From the NCBI RefSeq assembly GCF_021025955.1, contig NZ_JAJNCL010000001.1, positions 62,001 through 126,000 of the forward strand: a DNA stretch of 64,000 nt, in the 5' to 3' direction. A program made the position numbers and the translations under genes. Shown here one piece after another: positions 46,339-55,255 of the stretch (its first letter is position 1; each line of letters starts with the position of its first letter). Under the pieces are notes generated by a model, which made no database searches, was not told the DNA's origin, and saw only the letters and a program-made list of their open reading frames with translations. The stretch is from Rhodococcus qingshengii (lineage in GTDB: Bacteria > Actinomycetota > Actinomycetes > Mycobacteriales > Mycobacteriaceae).

Positions 46339-46362
46339 TTACCTGCCCGAACGGGTAGGTAA
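46339..46362. promoter_or_regulatory. Palindrome in the divergent RNHCP/alcohol dehydrogenase promoter region
   Basis: TTACCTGCCCG (46339-46349) and CGGGTAGGTAA (46352-46362) form an 11-bp inverted repeat with one mismatch and a 2-bp centre. It lies 18 bp from the possible small ORF on one side and 167 bp before the dehydrogenase on the other. A good candidate for the LuxR-type response regulator encoded nearby. The rest of the 46094-46529 gap shows nothing else I can name. Confidence 0.6.
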
Positions 46363-46529
46363 GTGCCTCTCCTTCGGTGGGTGTGCCCCGACTGCCGTCC
46401 GCGTAGGCTCGGGGCCAGCGATTGTAAGGTGGATCACACCAGTTGGTGCACGTGAGAGCTGATGTACTGAGAGCGACGGATGCGAAATCCCGAGCGGAGA
46501 TCTCAGCGCAGCGAGAGGAGAGTGGGGTC

Positions 46530-47735
46530 GTGTCCGTGGCATATCCGGATGCTGTGAACCACGGTGTTCATCGCCGCGGCACTGCTGCTCGACTGGTCAA
46601 ATTTCACGCCCCCGAGATCGTCTTCGGCATCGGTTCCCTGGTCGAGGCAGCACACGCGACTCTGAGGTTCGGTGGGTTCCGACCGTTCCTGGTCACCGAT
46701 CCCGGTCTGATCGCCGCCGGATGGGTCAGCGAACTGGAAGGCCATCTCACCGAGCAGGGATTGATCGCGACGGTGTGGTCAGGGCTGACACCCAACCCCA
46801 AGGACTTCGAGATCGCGGCCGGATTCGAGGTGTACCAGGAAGTCGAGTGCGACGTCATCATCGCGCTCGGCGGCGGTTCCGTCATCGACGCAGCAAAAGG
46901 TGTTGCCGTCCTCGCTGCCAACGGCGGCAACATACTCGACTACGAGGGTGTGGATCAGGCGACAAAACCGATCCCACCGTTGGTGATGGTTCCCACCACG
47001 TCCGGCACGGGGGCGGACGTGTCGCAGTTCTGCATCGTCACGGACACGACCCGCGGCACCAAGATCACCATCATCGGCCGGGCACTGGTCCCCGATGTGA
47101 CAGTCATCGATCCGCGGTTGCTCACGACGATGCCCGAGTGGCTCAATGCTGCAACGGGATTGGATGCACTGACGCACGGTATCGAAGCCTTCGTCTCGCT
47201 GGCCCACAATCCGTTGACCGATCATCACGCGCTCCGCGCTGTCGGGTTGGTGACCGAGAATCTGGTGCACACGATCCGGGACCCGATGGAGATGGAAGCG
47301 CGGTCGGTGATGGCGCAGGCGAGCCTCGAGGCCGGGTTGGCGTTCACCAACGCGATACTCGGCGCCGCGCATGCGATGAGCCATCAGGTGGGCGGCATGC
47401 TCGACCTGCCACACGGCGTCATCAACGGAATTCTGTTGCCCCACGTCATCCGGTTCAATTCCACGACGGACGCTGCCCCCTTTGTTGCCATCGCTGCGGC
47501 ACTGAGTCTTCCCGAGCAGCACGGCACCCCGGAGGAAGCAGCGCTGGCGGTGGCCGATCGGGTCGAACGGCTCGCGCGTGAGGTCGGCGTGCCGAAGGGG
47601 TTGGGGGAATTGGGTGTTCGAGAGGAAGATCTGAGTAGGCTCGCCAGCTTCGCTTTGCTCGATGCCTGCATGTCCACCAATCCCAGGGAAGCGACGCAGG
47701 AGCAGATGGTGGCGTTGTTCAGAGGTGCCTTGTGA
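46530..47735 (+). CDS. Iron-containing alcohol dehydrogenase
   Basis: A 401-residue group III dehydrogenase. The NAD loop is ALGGGSVIDAAKG. The metal-site region is GLDALTHGIEAF with AHAMSHQVGGMLDLPHG. The GTG at 46530 follows GAGAGGAG. It differs clearly from Mno and is closest in type to 1,3-propanediol/1-propanol dehydrogenases. In M. smegmatis a similar enzyme and a two-component system accompany mno. It probably oxidises diols or short alcohols and is co-transcribed with the kinase gene. Confidence 0.88.
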   Translation: MSVAYPDAVNHGVHRRGTAARLVKFHAPEIVFGIGSLVEAAHATLRFGGFRPFLVTDPGLIAAGWVSELEGHLTEQGLIATVWSGLTPNPKDFEIAAGFEVYQEVECDVIIALGGGSVIDAAKGVAVLAANGGNILDYEGVDQATKPIPPLVMVPTTSGTGADVSQFCIVTDTTRGTKITIIGRALVPDVTVIDPRLLTTMPEWLNAATGLDALTHGIEAFVSLAHNPLTDHHALRAVGLVTENLVHTIRDPMEMEARSVMAQASLEAGLAFTNAILGAAHAMSHQVGGMLDLPHGVINGILLPHVIRFNSTTDAAPFVAIAAALSLPEQHGTPEEAALAVADRVERLAREVGVPKGLGELGVREEDLSRLASFALLDACMSTNPREATQEQMVALFRGAL

Positions 47736-47770
47736 AGAGGGACGCTGTGAAGAGGGACGCTGTGAAGTGG
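47731..47770 (+). repeat. 15-bp tandem repeat between dehydrogenase and kinase genes
   Basis: TGTGAAGAGGGACGC occurs at 47731-47745 and 47746-47760, with a partial third unit TGTGAAGTGG at 47761-47770. The first unit contains the dehydrogenase stop. Each unit carries a GTG and a purine-rich ribosome-site-like stretch just before the kinase start. Confidence 0.85.
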
Positions 47771-47778
47771 TGCAGACG

Positions 47779-49176
47779 ATGACCGCGGACCTGTCCCGGC
47801 TCACCGGATTACGGTCGGGTAAGAGTTCGTTCTACCCGCAGTATCGCGGTGCGGCGGAGCGCCTCGAGCGCGTCGTACATGCGTTGGAGTTGATCTCTCG
47901 GGCGTTGGTGCGCACCGTCGAGGGCCCGGAAACCCTGGTTTGCGCGGTCGCGGAAGCTGCCCGCGCTCATCTGAGTGCCAACTGGATAGTCTTCGCCTTG
48001 GCCGATGGGACCTTGCCCGACGCCGGGCCCCGGCGATTGGTCCTCGGTCCGGATGCGACGCCGTTCCTGGTCGACAATGTGGAGGGGCCACCGCTTCCGG
48101 AGGATGTCGTCGAATGCCTCGACGACATCCGGTACGGAAGAATCGAATCCAACTCGGTGATCGACGCTCACTACGCGTTTGTGCCGATCGTGCTCGGCGG
48201 TGGTGTGGTAGGCGCCTTTGCGGCCTGGACGCCGGCCAACCGGACGCTCGATACGACGGACGGCGCCGTGCTCAGCATTCTGGCCAGCCAGACTGCTGTG
48301 GCCCTGCAGAATTCGGCGCTCTACCAGCGCGGACAGCTACTGCTCGAGCGTGCTGAAGATGCGTATGCGGAGGCCAATCGCACTGCGGCCGATCTTGCGG
48401 TGCGCAACAGCGAATTGGAGTCCACTCAGCGTCAGTTGGGAGTGGCTCACCGGCATCAGGTGGTCGATGACGAACGCCACCGGATCGCCCGCGAACTTCA
48501 CGACAGTGTGACGCAGGCGGTGTTGTCAGCCGGAATGCAGATCGAGGTCTGCCGCAGCGATATCCCGGAGGCCGAGCGCAGTGAAAGACTGGACTTGGCA
48601 AAGGATTTGACCAGACGGGCAGTCGAGCAGCTCCGTTCGGCGATCTACGCTCTCAATCATTCCTCGGACGCGGACAGGACGTCGCTGCCCGAGATGCTCG
48701 AGCAGCTCGGCGTGGTTCACATGCCCGACGAGTTGGCAGTCAGCGTTCGCGTCGGCGGGACCCCGACCGAACTTCCGGGCGATGCCGAACACGCCCTTCT
48801 GCGGATCGCCGGGGAAGCCCTGTTCAACGCAGCGGTCCATGCTCACGCGAATCGGGCGGTACTCCGTCTGACCTATCGGGCGGACTCCGTGTTGTTGTCG
48901 GTCTCCGACGACGGTGATGGTGACCCCGCCCGGATGCGGCTTATTCTCAAACTCGCAGCCACCAACGATCTCGACGGCCGCCACCGCGGTCTCGCGAACA
49001 TGCAGGCGCGAACCTTGGAGTTGGGTGGCGCGCTGGAAGTGCGACGGGCTCGGATCGGTGGGATTCAGATTCTCGTGCGACTGCCACTGCCACTGCCGCT
49101 GCCAGGGGCACTGCCGCTCGACTCGGGCATTGAAAACCTGTGCTCTACCACTGAAATCGAGAGCGAGGAATCATGA
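47779..49176 (+). CDS. GAF-domain sensor histidine kinase (NarL-type, HisKA_3)
   Basis: A 465-residue cytoplasmic kinase. A GAF domain covers about residues 45-180. The coiled linker is followed by the HisKA_3 motif ERHRIARELHDSVTQAV with the phosphorylated His at residue 241, then an ATPase domain (GEALFNAAVHAHA, DDGDGDPARM). ATG 47779 is preferred; an in-frame GTG at 47770 in the repeat is possible. It is paired with the regulator at 49173 (ATGA overlap). By context it senses alcohols or their oxidation state, similar in position to MnoS of M. smegmatis. Confidence 0.87.
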   Translation: MTADLSRLTGLRSGKSSFYPQYRGAAERLERVVHALELISRALVRTVEGPETLVCAVAEAARAHLSANWIVFALADGTLPDAGPRRLVLGPDATPFLVDNVEGPPLPEDVVECLDDIRYGRIESNSVIDAHYAFVPIVLGGGVVGAFAAWTPANRTLDTTDGAVLSILASQTAVALQNSALYQRGQLLLERAEDAYAEANRTAADLAVRNSELESTQRQLGVAHRHQVVDDERHRIARELHDSVTQAVLSAGMQIEVCRSDIPEAERSERLDLAKDLTRRAVEQLRSAIYALNHSSDADRTSLPEMLEQLGVVHMPDELAVSVRVGGTPTELPGDAEHALLRIAGEALFNAAVHAHANRAVLRLTYRADSVLLSVSDDGDGDPARMRLILKLAATNDLDGRHRGLANMQARTLELGGALEVRRARIGGIQILVRLPLPLPLPGALPLDSGIENLCSTTEIESEES

Positions 49177-49856
49177 CCACTGCCCGTCCCGTCGTCACCC
49201 GTGGAGCGTCGCCGGTTCAAAGTTTGGTTCGCATAGTCCTGGTCGACGACCACGCGATTCTGCGGCAAGGGCTCCGCTCGGTGCTCGAGCGCGAAAGCGA
49301 CCTCGAGATCGTGGGGGAGGCGTCGTCCCTCGCCGAGGCGCTTGCCGTCGTCGACAAGGTCGGGCCGGACATCGTCCTGATGGATCTCAAGCTCTCCGCC
49401 AGTTCCGATTACGAGGGGCTGACCCTCTGTGGCCAGTTGTCGTCCGCGCATCCTGGGCTCGGACTGTTGGTTCTCACCACCTTTCTCGATGATCAACTGG
49501 TGGTGCGAGCGGTGCACGCGGGTGCTCGCGGCTATGTGGTCAAAGACGTCGACACCACCGAATTGGTGCGGGCGATCAGGGCGGTCTCGCGAGGCGAGAG
49601 TGCGTTCGATTCTCGCAGCGCATCGGCTGTCGTCCGTTCGCTCAACGGACAGTCGGCAACCAAGGAACGATTGACCGATCGCGAACTGGAAGTGCTGAGG
49701 CTTCTCGCAAACGGCTTGTCCAACATCAAGATCGGTGAGCGATTGTTCATCTCACCGACCACCGTCAAGTTCCACGTCAGTAACATCATGCGCAAACTCG
49801 AGGTGAGCCGGCGAGCCGAGGCCGTCTACGCCGCGAGTAAGCAAGGTCTGATCTAG
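49173..49856 (+). CDS. LuxR/NarL-family response regulator
   Basis: A 227-residue regulator with a receiver domain (IVLVDDHAILRQGLRSVLE; phospho-acceptor Asp at residue 71 in LMDLKL) and a LuxR helix-turn-helix (LTDRELEVLRLLANGLSN and SPTTVKFHVSNIM). It is partner of the GAF kinase and probably activates the alcohol dehydrogenase genes of this island. The palindrome at 46339 is a candidate site. The stop overlaps the convergent sigma-like gene. Confidence 0.9.
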   Translation: MTTARPVVTRGASPVQSLVRIVLVDDHAILRQGLRSVLERESDLEIVGEASSLAEALAVVDKVGPDIVLMDLKLSASSDYEGLTLCGQLSSAHPGLGLLVLTTFLDDQLVVRAVHAGARGYVVKDVDTTELVRAIRAVSRGESAFDSRSASAVVRSLNGQSATKERLTDRELEVLRLLANGLSNIKIGERLFISPTTVKFHVSNIMRKLEVSRRAEAVYAASKQGLI

Positions 49857-50392
49857 CTCCGCTCGGAGACCGTCCAAGCGCGCAGCGCCTGGTGCTGTAC
49901 GAGGAGCACACTCGATCGAGTTGTGCGCAGAGTCGACGCGGTCATCTCGGCAGTCAGACCCACTGCGATTCGCAGTACCAGGACCTCACGTTGATCGTCG
50001 GTCAGGCGACGTGGGCGTTTGAATTGCCCGTCGATGTTGCGTGACTGGGGAATTGACGCAATCCGTCGAGAGGCCAACTCGTAAGCGAAGGTCTCGATGC
50101 GTGTGTCGGCCGAGATCGTATCGGACATTCGTGTGATGACGTCCAGGGTGCATTGATGGGCGAGATCGTCGGCGAACGATGCAACAGGCGTCCCGAGGAG
50201 TCTGGCGCGATAGTAGAGAACGACGCGAGGGTGCAATCGGGCCAGGAGTTTCGACAGTGCATGATGATCGCCGGCGAATGCTTCGGCGGCGGTGCGGTTC
50301 AAGGAAATCGATCGTTCACAGGTTTCGGGGGAGGCGGTTCGTGCGAAGAGTGGAGTCGGTGAAGTGTTCGCGCCCCTGATCGACAGCTTCAT
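49853..50392 (-). CDS. Sigma-70-like protein, divergent (ECF-type region 4)
   Basis: A 179-residue protein. The last ~50 residues resemble sigma region 4 (RLTDDQREVLVLRIAVGLTAEMTASTL). The middle, with HHALSKLLARLHPRVVLYYRARL, resembles region 2, but aromatic promoter-melting residues are not obvious. ATG 50392 follows GAGGAG by 6 nt, better than the upstream ATG at 50425. It resembles short actinobacterial ECF-like factors. Whether it is an active sigma factor is doubtful. No anti-sigma gene is adjacent. Confidence 0.68.
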   Translation of the reverse strand: MKLSIRGANTSPTPLFARTASPETCERSISLNRTAAEAFAGDHHALSKLLARLHPRVVLYYRARLLGTPVASFADDLAHQCTLDVITRMSDTISADTRIETFAYELASRRIASIPQSRNIDGQFKRPRRLTDDQREVLVLRIAVGLTAEMTASTLRTTRSSVLLVQHQALRAWTVSERS

Positions 50393-50475
50393 CAGCAACT
50401 CCTCGATTACGCCGCGCCTCACCATGCTGGAACGAGAATTGAGGTACCCCGCCGAAATTGAGGGTAAACCTGAAG

Positions 50476-50970
50476 TTACCTACCAGGTGTCCGGTCTTTT
50501 CGCCGGGAGCGCCAGTCCGCGAGCATTCGTGGCATTTCCGCGGCCATGAAGTCGAAGAAGTCGCGCAGATCTGCCATACGATCGCCGGCCGTCGTTCCTT
50601 CGCCGAGGACCCGAATGCCCTCGCTCGCAACTGCCGAGACCTGGTAGAGCGAGGACTGTTTCGTGACAAACGCGTCGGCCCACATGTCGACGCTGACGCA
50701 GTAGTGCTGACGCCTCGATCCGGGGACGGCCACACGCTCGATCAACCCGACTTGCTGGAGGTATCTGACTGCTCCGGAGATGGAGGCGGGGCTCACTCCC
50801 AATCGCGATCCGAGATCTCCGGGTGTGGACGAGGGCGTCTCGCTGGTCATCAACGCGGCCCACACGCGGGCGGGCATCGGCGGAAAACCCATGTTGCTCA
50901 GCACGAGTGAGAGTCGCTCGACATAATGTCGGCTCTCGTCCGGTGCAACGGTATTGCTGGTGTCGGTCAT
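50476..50970 (-). CDS. GbsR/MarR-type transcriptional regulator
   Basis: A 164-residue winged-helix protein with MPARVWAALMTSETPSSTPG, LGVSPASISGAVRYLQQVG and a wing RVAVPGSRRQHYCV. This is the pattern of regulators next to EfrCD/YhaP-like ABC exporters in actinobacteria. It is divergent from the ABC transporter operon, with a 16-bp palindrome between them, and probably represses the exporter until a toxic ligand binds. Confidence 0.87.
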   Translation of the reverse strand: MTDTSNTVAPDESRHYVERLSLVLSNMGFPPMPARVWAALMTSETPSSTPGDLGSRLGVSPASISGAVRYLQQVGLIERVAVPGSRRQHYCVSVDMWADAFVTKQSSLYQVSAVASEGIRVLGEGTTAGDRMADLRDFFDFMAAEMPRMLADWRSRRKDRTPGR

Positions 50971-51002
50971 CGGAACCCTTCGATCTTTCCTCTTTTTCTA
51001 TC

Positions 51003-51018
51003 TTCACACATTTGTGAA
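51003..51018. promoter_or_regulatory. Operator between GbsR-type regulator and ABC exporter
   Basis: TTCACA-CATT-TGTGAA, a perfect inverted repeat with a 4-bp centre, lies 20 bp before the ABC ATPase start and 33 bp before the divergent regulator start. Confidence 0.75.
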
Positions 51019-51038
51019 ATCGGCGTACGGTCAAGTTC

Positions 51039-51974
51039 ATGGGTGCGGCGATTTCAGTGAAGAACCTCGTCAAGACGTTCGGTACCACCCGCGCGCTGGA
51101 TGGCCTCGACCTTGACGTCTCGACGGGTGAAGTGCACGGATTCCTGGGGCCGAACGGCTCCGGAAAATCCACAACCATTCGGGTGCTCCTCGGCCTGCTC
51201 CGTTCTGATTCCGGAGAAGCAACTGTTCTCGGTGGCGATCCGTGGCGAGACGCTGTTACTTTGCATCGACGTCTCGCTTACGTGCCTGGCGAGGTGAATC
51301 TGTGGCCGAACTTCACCGGCGGCGAGGCTATCGATCTGTTGGCGGGTCTGCGTGGTGGCCTTGACCGAAAACGCCGCAGCGAGTTGCTCGATCGCTTCGA
51401 ACTGGATCCGACCAAGAAGGCGCGGACGTACTCGAAAGGTAACCGGCAGAAGGTTGCACTCGTGGCTGCGTTCTCGTCCGACGTCGACCTCTACGTACTC
51501 GACGAACCGACATCGGGGCTCGACCCGTTGATGGAAGCCGTGTTTCAGGACTGCGTCGAGGAAGTGGCTCACGACGGAAAGACGGTTCTGCTGTCGAGCC
51601 ATATCCTCGCCGAGGTCGAAGCGCTGTGCGATCGCGTGAGCATCATCCGCGACGGGCGAACGGTGGAAGAGGGAACGCTGTCCGAACTCAGGCACCTCAC
51701 GCGCACGTCCGTCTCGGCGGAGACACAGCGCCCGATCGGTGGACTCGACGGACTCGGCGGTGTGCACGACGCGGTGATCGACGGTAACCACTTCACCTGC
51801 GAAGTCGACAGCGCACAACTCGGGCCACTCATGACGCACTTGGTCGGCTTCGGGATCGTAGCGCTCACTTCCACTCCGCCGACGCTCGAAGAACTCTTCT
51901 TGCGGCACTACGGTGACGAGCGGGCCAGGGAGACTTCGGTCCACCTGCGGGCCGAGACCGGAGTATTGCCATGA
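51039..51974 (+). CDS. ABC exporter ATP-binding protein
   Basis: A 311-residue ATPase. Walker A is GPNGSGKST, the signature [11 protein letters not shown] and Walker [15 protein letters not shown]. The C-terminal extension is typical of DrrA/multidrug subunits. It overlaps the permease gene by 4 bp and is controlled, by inference, by the GbsR-type protein upstream. It energises export of a drug or lipid-like compound. Confidence 0.93.
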   Translation: MGAAISVKNLVKTFGTTRALDGLDLDVSTGEVHGFLGPNGSGKSTTIRVLLGLLRSDSGEATVLGGDPWRDAVTLHRRLAYVPGEVNLWPNFTGGEAIDLLAGLRGGLDRKRRSELLDRFELDPTKKARTYSKGNRQKVALVAAFSSDVDLYVLDEPTSGLDPLMEAVFQDCVEEVAHDGKTVLLSSHILAEVEALCDRVSIIRDGRTVEEGTLSELRHLTRTSVSAETQRPIGGLDGLGGVHDAVIDGNHFTCEVDSAQLGPLMTHLVGFGIVALTSTPPTLEELFLRHYGDERARETSVHLRAETGVLP

Positions 51975-53641
51975 CCGTCGTTGTCGAAGCCGCTCCACCG
52001 ATACCGGCGTCGGCAAGTCAGTTCACCGGCACGCGCCGACTGGTTCGGTTGGCGTTGCGACGGGACCGGATTCAGCTTTCCGTGTGGGTCATCTCGATCG
52101 TGCTGTTCATGCTGCTTGTTGTTGCCAGTGTGACCGGGCTGTACACGACACCCGAGGAATTGCGAAACATCGCAGTCAGTTCCGCGGTATCGCCGGTGGC
52201 GCTGGCGACCAACGGAATCGTGTCCGGCGATTCACAGGGCGCGATAGTTGCCAGTCAGTCGGTGCTCGTGTTCGCGTTGGTGGCGGCCTTGATGAGTACT
52301 CTTGCGGTGGTTCGCCATACGAGGCAAAACGAGGAGACCGGCCGTGCGGAGATGATCGGTGCTGCGGTGGTAGGTAGACGAGCGCTCCTGACCTCCGCAC
52401 TGATCGTCACGGTCGGTGCGAACGTCGTTCTGACACTGGGAATTGCACTGGGATCGATCGCCGTCGGTTTGCCTGTCGTTGGTTCGCTCGCGTTGGGCGC
52501 CTCGATAGGTGGGACCGGAATAGCGTTTGCCGGAGTGGCAGCCGTGACGGCGCAGATCACCGACGGTGCTCGTACGGCCAACGGTCTGGCGGGCGCCGCG
52601 ATCGGTGTTGCCTTCATGCTGCGTGCGGTCGGTGACGTGAACAGTACGGTCGTCGACGACGGAACTCGCGTGGTGAGCGGTTGGTTGTCGTGGCTCTCAC
52701 CGATCGGGTGGGCACAACAGATCCGACCTTTCGACGACGACGCCTGGTGGATCCTGTCGTTGCTGATCGGATTTGCGGCTGTGCACGTGGTGGTGGCTTT
52801 TGTTCTCATCGGCCATCGCGATCAGGGAGCGGGACTCGTTCAGCCTCGACCCGGCCCGCCGGCCGCGGCATCGTGGCTACCGTCGGCTTGGGGCCTGGCG
52901 TGGCGCATGCAGCGAATGACGATGTTCTGGTGGATCTTTGCCGTTGTCATACTCGGGTTCGCGTACGGCGCTGTGGGCAACGAGATCGACGCGATGGTGG
53001 GATCGTCGCAGCAGACCGCGGAGATGTTCGAGAAACTCGGTGGCGGCGGTACGGATCTGGTGGACTCCTACTTGGCCACCGCTCTGGGGCTCACGTCGAT
53101 AGTCATCGCGGCATACTCGGTCCAGAGTCTTCTCCGGATGCGGGGCGAGGAAACCTCGGGACGGCTCGAACCGTTGCTGGCAACCTCGCTGTCGCGGCGG
53201 AAGTGGATGCTGTCCCACCTAGGGGTGGTTGTGGGCGGAGTGATACTCGCGCACGTCTTGATGGGTGCGTTCACCGGATTCGCCTTCGGTCTCGTCACGG
53301 ACGACATCGGCGGCAACACACTTCGCATGACAGGCGCCGCCTTGGCCTATCTGCCTGCGGTGCTCGTAGTCGTGGGGTTGGTGTCGTTGGCTTTCGGACT
53401 GTTTCCGACATACGCGTCGGCGCTCTCCTGGGGAATCTTGGCGGCATGCATCGTGCTCGGGCAACTCGGCACGTTGTTGAAGCTTCCGCAGGTAGTGCTG
53501 GACCTGTCGCCCTTCACCCACGTGCCCGGTGCCCCTGCCGAGCCTGTGACAGTTCTGCCACTGCTGGCAATGATCGTTGTGGCAGTAGTGCTTTCGACAG
53601 CATCGCTTGTTGCGTTCCGTCGTCGCGACCTCCAGGTGTAG
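51971..53641 (+). CDS. ABC exporter permease (12-span, EfrCD/tetronasin type)
   Basis: A 556-residue membrane protein with about twelve spans in two similar halves; the second half starts near [20 protein letters not shown]. This long fused permease is the usual partner of DrrA-like ATPases in actinobacterial polyketide-exporter systems. The gene ends 11 bp from the convergent thioesterase gene with no terminator visible. Confidence 0.87.
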   Translation: MTVVVEAAPPIPASASQFTGTRRLVRLALRRDRIQLSVWVISIVLFMLLVVASVTGLYTTPEELRNIAVSSAVSPVALATNGIVSGDSQGAIVASQSVLVFALVAALMSTLAVVRHTRQNEETGRAEMIGAAVVGRRALLTSALIVTVGANVVLTLGIALGSIAVGLPVVGSLALGASIGGTGIAFAGVAAVTAQITDGARTANGLAGAAIGVAFMLRAVGDVNSTVVDDGTRVVSGWLSWLSPIGWAQQIRPFDDDAWWILSLLIGFAAVHVVVAFVLIGHRDQGAGLVQPRPGPPAAASWLPSAWGLAWRMQRMTMFWWIFAVVILGFAYGAVGNEIDAMVGSSQQTAEMFEKLGGGGTDLVDSYLATALGLTSIVIAAYSVQSLLRMRGEETSGRLEPLLATSLSRRKWMLSHLGVVVGGVILAHVLMGAFTGFAFGLVTDDIGGNTLRMTGAALAYLPAVLVVVGLVSLAFGLFPTYASALSWGILAACIVLGQLGTLLKLPQVVLDLSPFTHVPGAPAEPVTVLPLLAMIVVAVVLSTASLVAFRRRDLQV

Positions 53642-53652
53642 GAGAGCTGAAC

Positions 53653-54441
53653 TCAACTCAGAATTCGACGAAGCTGGCGTGCCCGAGCAGCGAGCCGTCC
53701 GGTCGAGTCGAATAGTTCGGATTCGTCAACACAGAGAGTGTCTGTCGCCCAGGCGGTCCCGTGGCGTAGGCGATACCATGGTGACAGTGATTGGGGATCT
53801 GCCGTGAGGTGCTCCGGTGTGAAATGCGCGGTGAACTCGATGGTCGGTATAGCCACTGGCATCGTCAGTGTCGCGAACAGGCCGGGCGGAAGCGCGTCGA
53901 GCAGGACCGCGGCGCGCTCTTGAGCCGTGAAATCGAGGTCTGTGAGCAGGCGGATCCAGACGTCGAATTCGGGGGAGTCGCCACCGGCGAACGGCCTCGC
54001 GGAGTTGATCGGCCGGATGTCGAGGTGCTGGGAAAAAGGCACAAAATCCACCGGGATCTCCAGCGAAGGCAGAGTTGCCGGGTCGACCGGACTCGGCTCG
54101 ACTCCGGGGGCGGACAGCGTCGTGGCTCCTGTGTCTCGGGCTAACCGAACGAGGGCGGATCCCGAACCGGTCAGCGTGACGTGGCAACTGACGGCCCGCC
54201 CGCCCCGCATCTCGCCGACGGTCAACTCGGCCGGCCCCGGAGGGACGGGGCGGTCCAGGTGCGCCGTGACTGCCAGAGGTTCGGCTCCGGACGCCTCCGC
54301 TGCCACTCGCAGCATCCGTGCCACGGCGAGTCCGCCCTGAATGCCGTCGAAACTCCGCCAGCTGGAGTCGAATTCGGTGTGATGATGCGCTGCGTCCGTC
54401 GACTGCCCGGCCGCCGCGGATGCCTGACTAGTAATTGCCAT
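53653..54441 (-). CDS. Acyl-CoA thioesterase-like (double hotdog) protein
   Basis: A 262-residue TesB-like protein. FDGIQGGLAVARMLRVAAEA at the start and VWIRLLTDLDFTAQERAAVL in the second half match the family; the end GTAWATDTLCVDESELFDSTGRLAA is the usual 'W-x-D' region. It hydrolyses acyl-CoA esters, probably medium or long chain. The ATG at 54441 lies within a 37-bp palindrome and has no ribosome site, suggesting a leaderless or operator-blocked start. Confidence 0.82.
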   Translation of the reverse strand: MAITSQASAAAGQSTDAAHHHTEFDSSWRSFDGIQGGLAVARMLRVAAEASGAEPLAVTAHLDRPVPPGPAELTVGEMRGGRAVSCHVTLTGSGSALVRLARDTGATTLSAPGVEPSPVDPATLPSLEIPVDFVPFSQHLDIRPINSARPFAGGDSPEFDVWIRLLTDLDFTAQERAAVLLDALPPGLFATLTMPVAIPTIEFTAHFTPEHLTADPQSLSPWYRLRHGTAWATDTLCVDESELFDSTGRLAARARQLRRILS

Positions 54442-54471
54442 AGTCAGCAGTCTAGGCGCTGACTATGGCAA
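54435..54471. promoter_or_regulatory. Large palindrome over the thioesterase start
   Basis: TTGCCATAGTCAGC (54435-54448) and GCTGACTATGGCAA (54458-54471) form a perfect 14-bp inverted repeat with a 9-bp centre. The thioesterase ATG (54439-54441, minus strand) lies in one arm. Size and symmetry suggest a repressor operator, or an RNA hairpin sequestering the start. Confidence 0.8.
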
Positions 54472-54485
54472 TGGCAAGCTAGGGT

Positions 54486-54575
54486 CTATTCGGGAGTGCT
54501 GGACGAGCCACCGAAGAGCATGTAGATGAGGATCTGAAGAATGCCGAGAGGATTGATCTCGCCGAGGCTGCTCAT
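54486..54575 (-). CDS. 29-residue hydrophobic peptide gene
   Basis: ATG at 54575 to TAG at 54486; AGGAG lies 10 nt before the start. The peptide starts MSSLGEINPLGILQILIYML and ends GGSSSTPE, with one short hydrophobic helix. The ribosome site and the complete short frame favour expression. It precedes the thioesterase operator on the same strand. It may be a small membrane peptide or a regulatory leader. Family unknown. Confidence 0.55.
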   Translation of the reverse strand: MSSLGEINPLGILQILIYMLFGGSSSTPE

Positions 54576-54674
54576 GTGTGAGGAACTCCTGATCGGGGGG
54601 ATGGGTACTGTTGCATCGCAACGTCACTGAAAGTACGGCAATTCAGACAACGCGGTGCGGAATTTACCGACAAT

Positions 54675-55151
54675 TCACTGTCCGCGAGTCGGGCGGCAGT
54701 GCAGGTAGGCGTCCGTGACTACGTCGAGAACGCAATTGCCCTGTGCATCGACCAATTTCGCTGTGATGGTGACCAATCCTCGCGCGCGATTGTCGAACAC
54801 GACGTTGTCGACGGTGGCCTTTCCGCTCAGGGTGTCACCGGGGCGAAGTGGACGTCGGAAGCTCACGTCGCGCATGGTCTTTCCGGCGATCACGTTCCAT
54901 TGGTCGTAGAGACTGGCGACCACCAACTTCTGGCAGATCGACAGGGTGTGCAGCCCGCTGGCGATCAACCCGCCGAAGACACCGGACCCGGCGGCTTCCT
55001 TGTCGATGTGAAACCACTGGGGATCCCACTGGGTTGCGAACTCGACGATCTCCTCTTCGGTCACCGTATACGAGCCCAATGGGATCACTTGGCCGATCTC
55101 GAGATCGTCGGCGAACACTGTGCGTTTGTGAAGGGCGGCCGAATCGTTCAT
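54675..55151 (-). CDS. MaoC-family hydratase
   Basis: A 158-residue hotdog protein. It has the hydratase-2 motif around SGLHTLSICQKLVV and FGGLIASGLHT, plus FRRPLRPGDTLSGKATVD. It would hydrate 2-enoyl-CoA to (R)-3-hydroxyacyl-CoA or act as a related dehydratase. AGGAG lies before the ATG at 55151. It is divergent from the DUF6314 gene at 55256. The catalytic Asp/His pair is not fully clear, so the exact activity is uncertain. Confidence 0.87.
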   Translation of the reverse strand: MNDSAALHKRTVFADDLEIGQVIPLGSYTVTEEEIVEFATQWDPQWFHIDKEAAGSGVFGGLIASGLHTLSICQKLVVASLYDQWNVIAGKTMRDVSFRRPLRPGDTLSGKATVDNVVFDNRARGLVTITAKLVDAQGNCVLDVVTDAYLHCRPTRGQ

Positions 55152-55255
55152 GGTTGTGTGAATCTCCTGCGTGTTCCGGGTGTACTCGGAACATACTCTC
55201 CGCAGTTCGTTCGGCTCCTTCGCAAGTCCTTGTTCAGGGTCACTAGAATTGTCAC

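Noticed and set aside
25157-47770. Short repeats as a CRISPR array
   Set aside because: Units are tandem or in pairs without regular spacers, and no cas genes are present.
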